DNA from: Oligoflexia bacterium | GTDB taxonomy: Bacteria > Bdellovibrionota > Bdellovibrionia > Bdellovibrionales > Bdellovibrionaceae | Assembly: GCA_016861345.1 (NCBI GenBank) | Contig: BOLD01000014.1 | Coordinates: forward strand, 1-64,000 | Length of the DNA: 64,000 nucleotides | Reading direction: 5' to 3' | In this document: piece by piece, positions 62,904 to 64,000 of the stretch | Layout: each line of letters begins with the position of its first letter | Numbering within the stretch: the first letter of the stretch is position 1 | The notes under the pieces: model-generated | The model's input: only the letters and a program-made list of their open reading frames with translations | What the model was told of the DNA's origin: nothing | The model's database searches: none | Program-made: the position numbers and the translations under genes

Positions 62904-64000
62904 GGCAAAATCATTCATACCTGTTCTCCTGAGCTTAAGCCTTGGAGCTTGTACTCTTCCTAAAACAGAGAAAAAATCTTCACAAGACGATTCAGCTACC
63001 TTTTTTATCTCCAAAACAGAATCTAAATTTGTCAACACTCAATTGAGTGATTCATATTCAATCCCGAAATCCAAGACTTTAAGTATCAAATCTTGCCTGA
63101 AAGACATTCAGTATTCAAAAGAAGTTATCGGTCACTCCTTTAATATCGAGGGCACAGAGACAGGACAAACTTTAAAAACTAACGAAGCCGGTTGCCTGAC
63201 TTGGAAAGAGGAAATCGCTTATAATCATTTAACCTCTGCGACTTATGTGACCTTTGAGCGCACCATCATTGCTCAAGGAGTTCAAAAGGGCCGACGAACA
63301 ATTCAGCTTGCCATTAATCCATGGGAAAATGTTAGTTATGATTTAAAAGAAACAAAGGTCCCTCAGCTTGTCCCAGCTGATCAAGCCCGAATCAAACTGT
63401 TTGAAACCACAGACAAAAATCCTCTCTCTCTACAAGACCTAAGAGTTGTTATTGACGAAAAACAATTGAAGCAAGGGGAGCAAACACTTCATGTTGAAAT
63501 TCGAACTGAACCTAAACTTCTCTTAAAAAATTCTGCAGGAGAACTTGTCCCCGTACCTCTAAGCAAAGGAACTTTTCAAGGTCAGATATACCTACTTCAC
63601 TCAATTGCAGAAAATGAAAAGGATAAAAAACGAATCCTTTCTCAATCACCCGTTCTGCCTCAACAACATATCATTGATAACCAAATTTTCTTTGAAACGG
63701 ATTTGAAATTGGAAAACATCTGCACGAGGGGACAATTGCAGCTGGGCTTTAAGTTGATCCCCATCCATGCCCCAGCTGGGTTAAAAACTTTTGAAGGAGT
63801 CTACCATCTAGCGGAATGTGACCGGCTCAAGGGTTCTCATTTTTCACGGTTAAAAAACGGTGCTGTCTTGGCTCAGAATGAAAAAACACCTTTTTCAATT
63901 GAAAACTATGCCCAAACTCTTAATACAGAAGATCTACAGAATAAAGAGGCCTACCAATCAGCACGCATTGAAATTCTTCCTTTAAATATCCGCCATGTTC
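62890..64000 (+). CDS. Large lipoprotein, 3' end beyond the window
   Basis: An open frame from ATG at 62,890 through the last base (370 codons so far). It begins MQRFKAKSFIPVLLSLSLGA with lipobox LGAC, so it is a lipoprotein. The visible part has a Cys pair (SCLKD..., GCLTW) and beta-rich stretches; no family recognised. It overlaps the barrel-protein gene by 14 nt, so the two are translationally coupled and probably work together at the outer membrane. Confidence 0.75.
   Translation, partial: MQRFKAKSFIPVLLSLSLGACTLPKTEKKSSQDDSATFFISKTESKFVNTQLSDSYSIPKSKTLSIKSCLKDIQYSKEVIGHSFNIEGTETGQTLKTNEAGCLTWKEEIAYNHLTSATYVTFERTIIAQGVQKGRRTIQLAINPWENVSYDLKETKVPQLVPADQARIKLFETTDKNPLSLQDLRVVIDEKQLKQGEQTLHVEIRTEPKLLLKNSAGELVPVPLSKGTFQGQIYLLHSIAENEKDKKRILSQSPVLPQQHIIDNQIFFETDLKLENICTRGQLQLGFKLIPIHAPAGLKTFEGVYHLAECDRLKGSHFSRLKNGAVLAQNEKTPFSIENYAQTLNTEDLQNKEAYQSARIEILPLNIRHV

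Overview
The window reads as a chromosomal segment of a Gram-negative bacterium, most likely in Bdellovibrionota or a related former delta-proteobacterial lineage. This is an inference from gene content: ClpS-ClpA, HtpX, DnaJ/DnaK, type IV pilin, many small secreted proteins and lipoproteins with no recognisable family, a deoxyhypusine-synthase-like protein, and RAYT-type single-copy transposases. No rRNA, tRNA or CRISPR array was recognised.

Positions 1-12,217 look like a complete ~12.0 kb integrative element. A perfect 21-bp direct repeat (174-194 and 12,197-12,217) brackets it, with a tyrosine recombinase just inside the left copy. From right to left on the minus strand come two small coupled ORFs, a two-TM protein, a replication-relaxation protein, an excisionase-like HTH protein and the integrase. 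The cargo is two divergent defence-like operons that share a 322-bp palindrome-rich control region. On the minus strand is AbiEi-AbiEii followed, with an ATGA overlap, by a 1391-aa NACHT NTPase carrying an N-terminal nuclease-like domain. On the plus strand is a class III nucleotidyl-cyclase-like protein, an Fe(II)/2-oxoglutarate dioxygenase-like protein and a HEPN/zinc-ribbon protein, all overlapping. The second operon matches no defence system I know and is the main candidate for a new system.

Positions 12,218 to about 18,150 are a scrap-yard of mobile DNA. It has a diverged duplicate of the element's right flank, a 113-bp direct repeat around a secreted-protein gene, a frameshifted IS91-like transposase, HigBA and HEPN-MNT toxin-antitoxin pairs, and a small regulator behind a perfect 33-bp palindrome.

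From 18,154 the sequence is ordinary chromosome. 18-30 kb: Rnk, a CNNM/CBS membrane protein, secreted proteins, a histidine kinase with a C-terminal CZB zinc domain, the deoxyhypusine-synthase-like gene, and two transglutaminase-like exported proteins. 30-36 kb: a thioredoxin/rhodanese/DUF302 set opposite an ArsR regulator, Hsp20 behind an RpoH-like promoter, a haem-copper-oxidase-subunit-I-like protein, an ABC-F ATPase, tandem repeats and a RAYT. 36-43 kb: a cupredoxin, a 26-copy heptanucleotide repeat, a GMC oxidoreductase, and an ABC/FtsX/HlyD exporter. 43-51 kb: dnaJ upstream of dnaK, a TPR-like protein, pilA, clpS-clpA and htpX. 51-64 kb: a lytic transglycosylase lipoprotein, a subtilase, a second RAYT, acetyl-CoA synthetase, an ArnT-like glycosyltransferase, a PLD-family lipoprotein, an outer-membrane-like protein and the start of a large lipoprotein that runs out of the window.

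Several genes have start signals inside strong hairpins or on apparently leaderless transcripts, so regulation at initiation is a theme worth testing.
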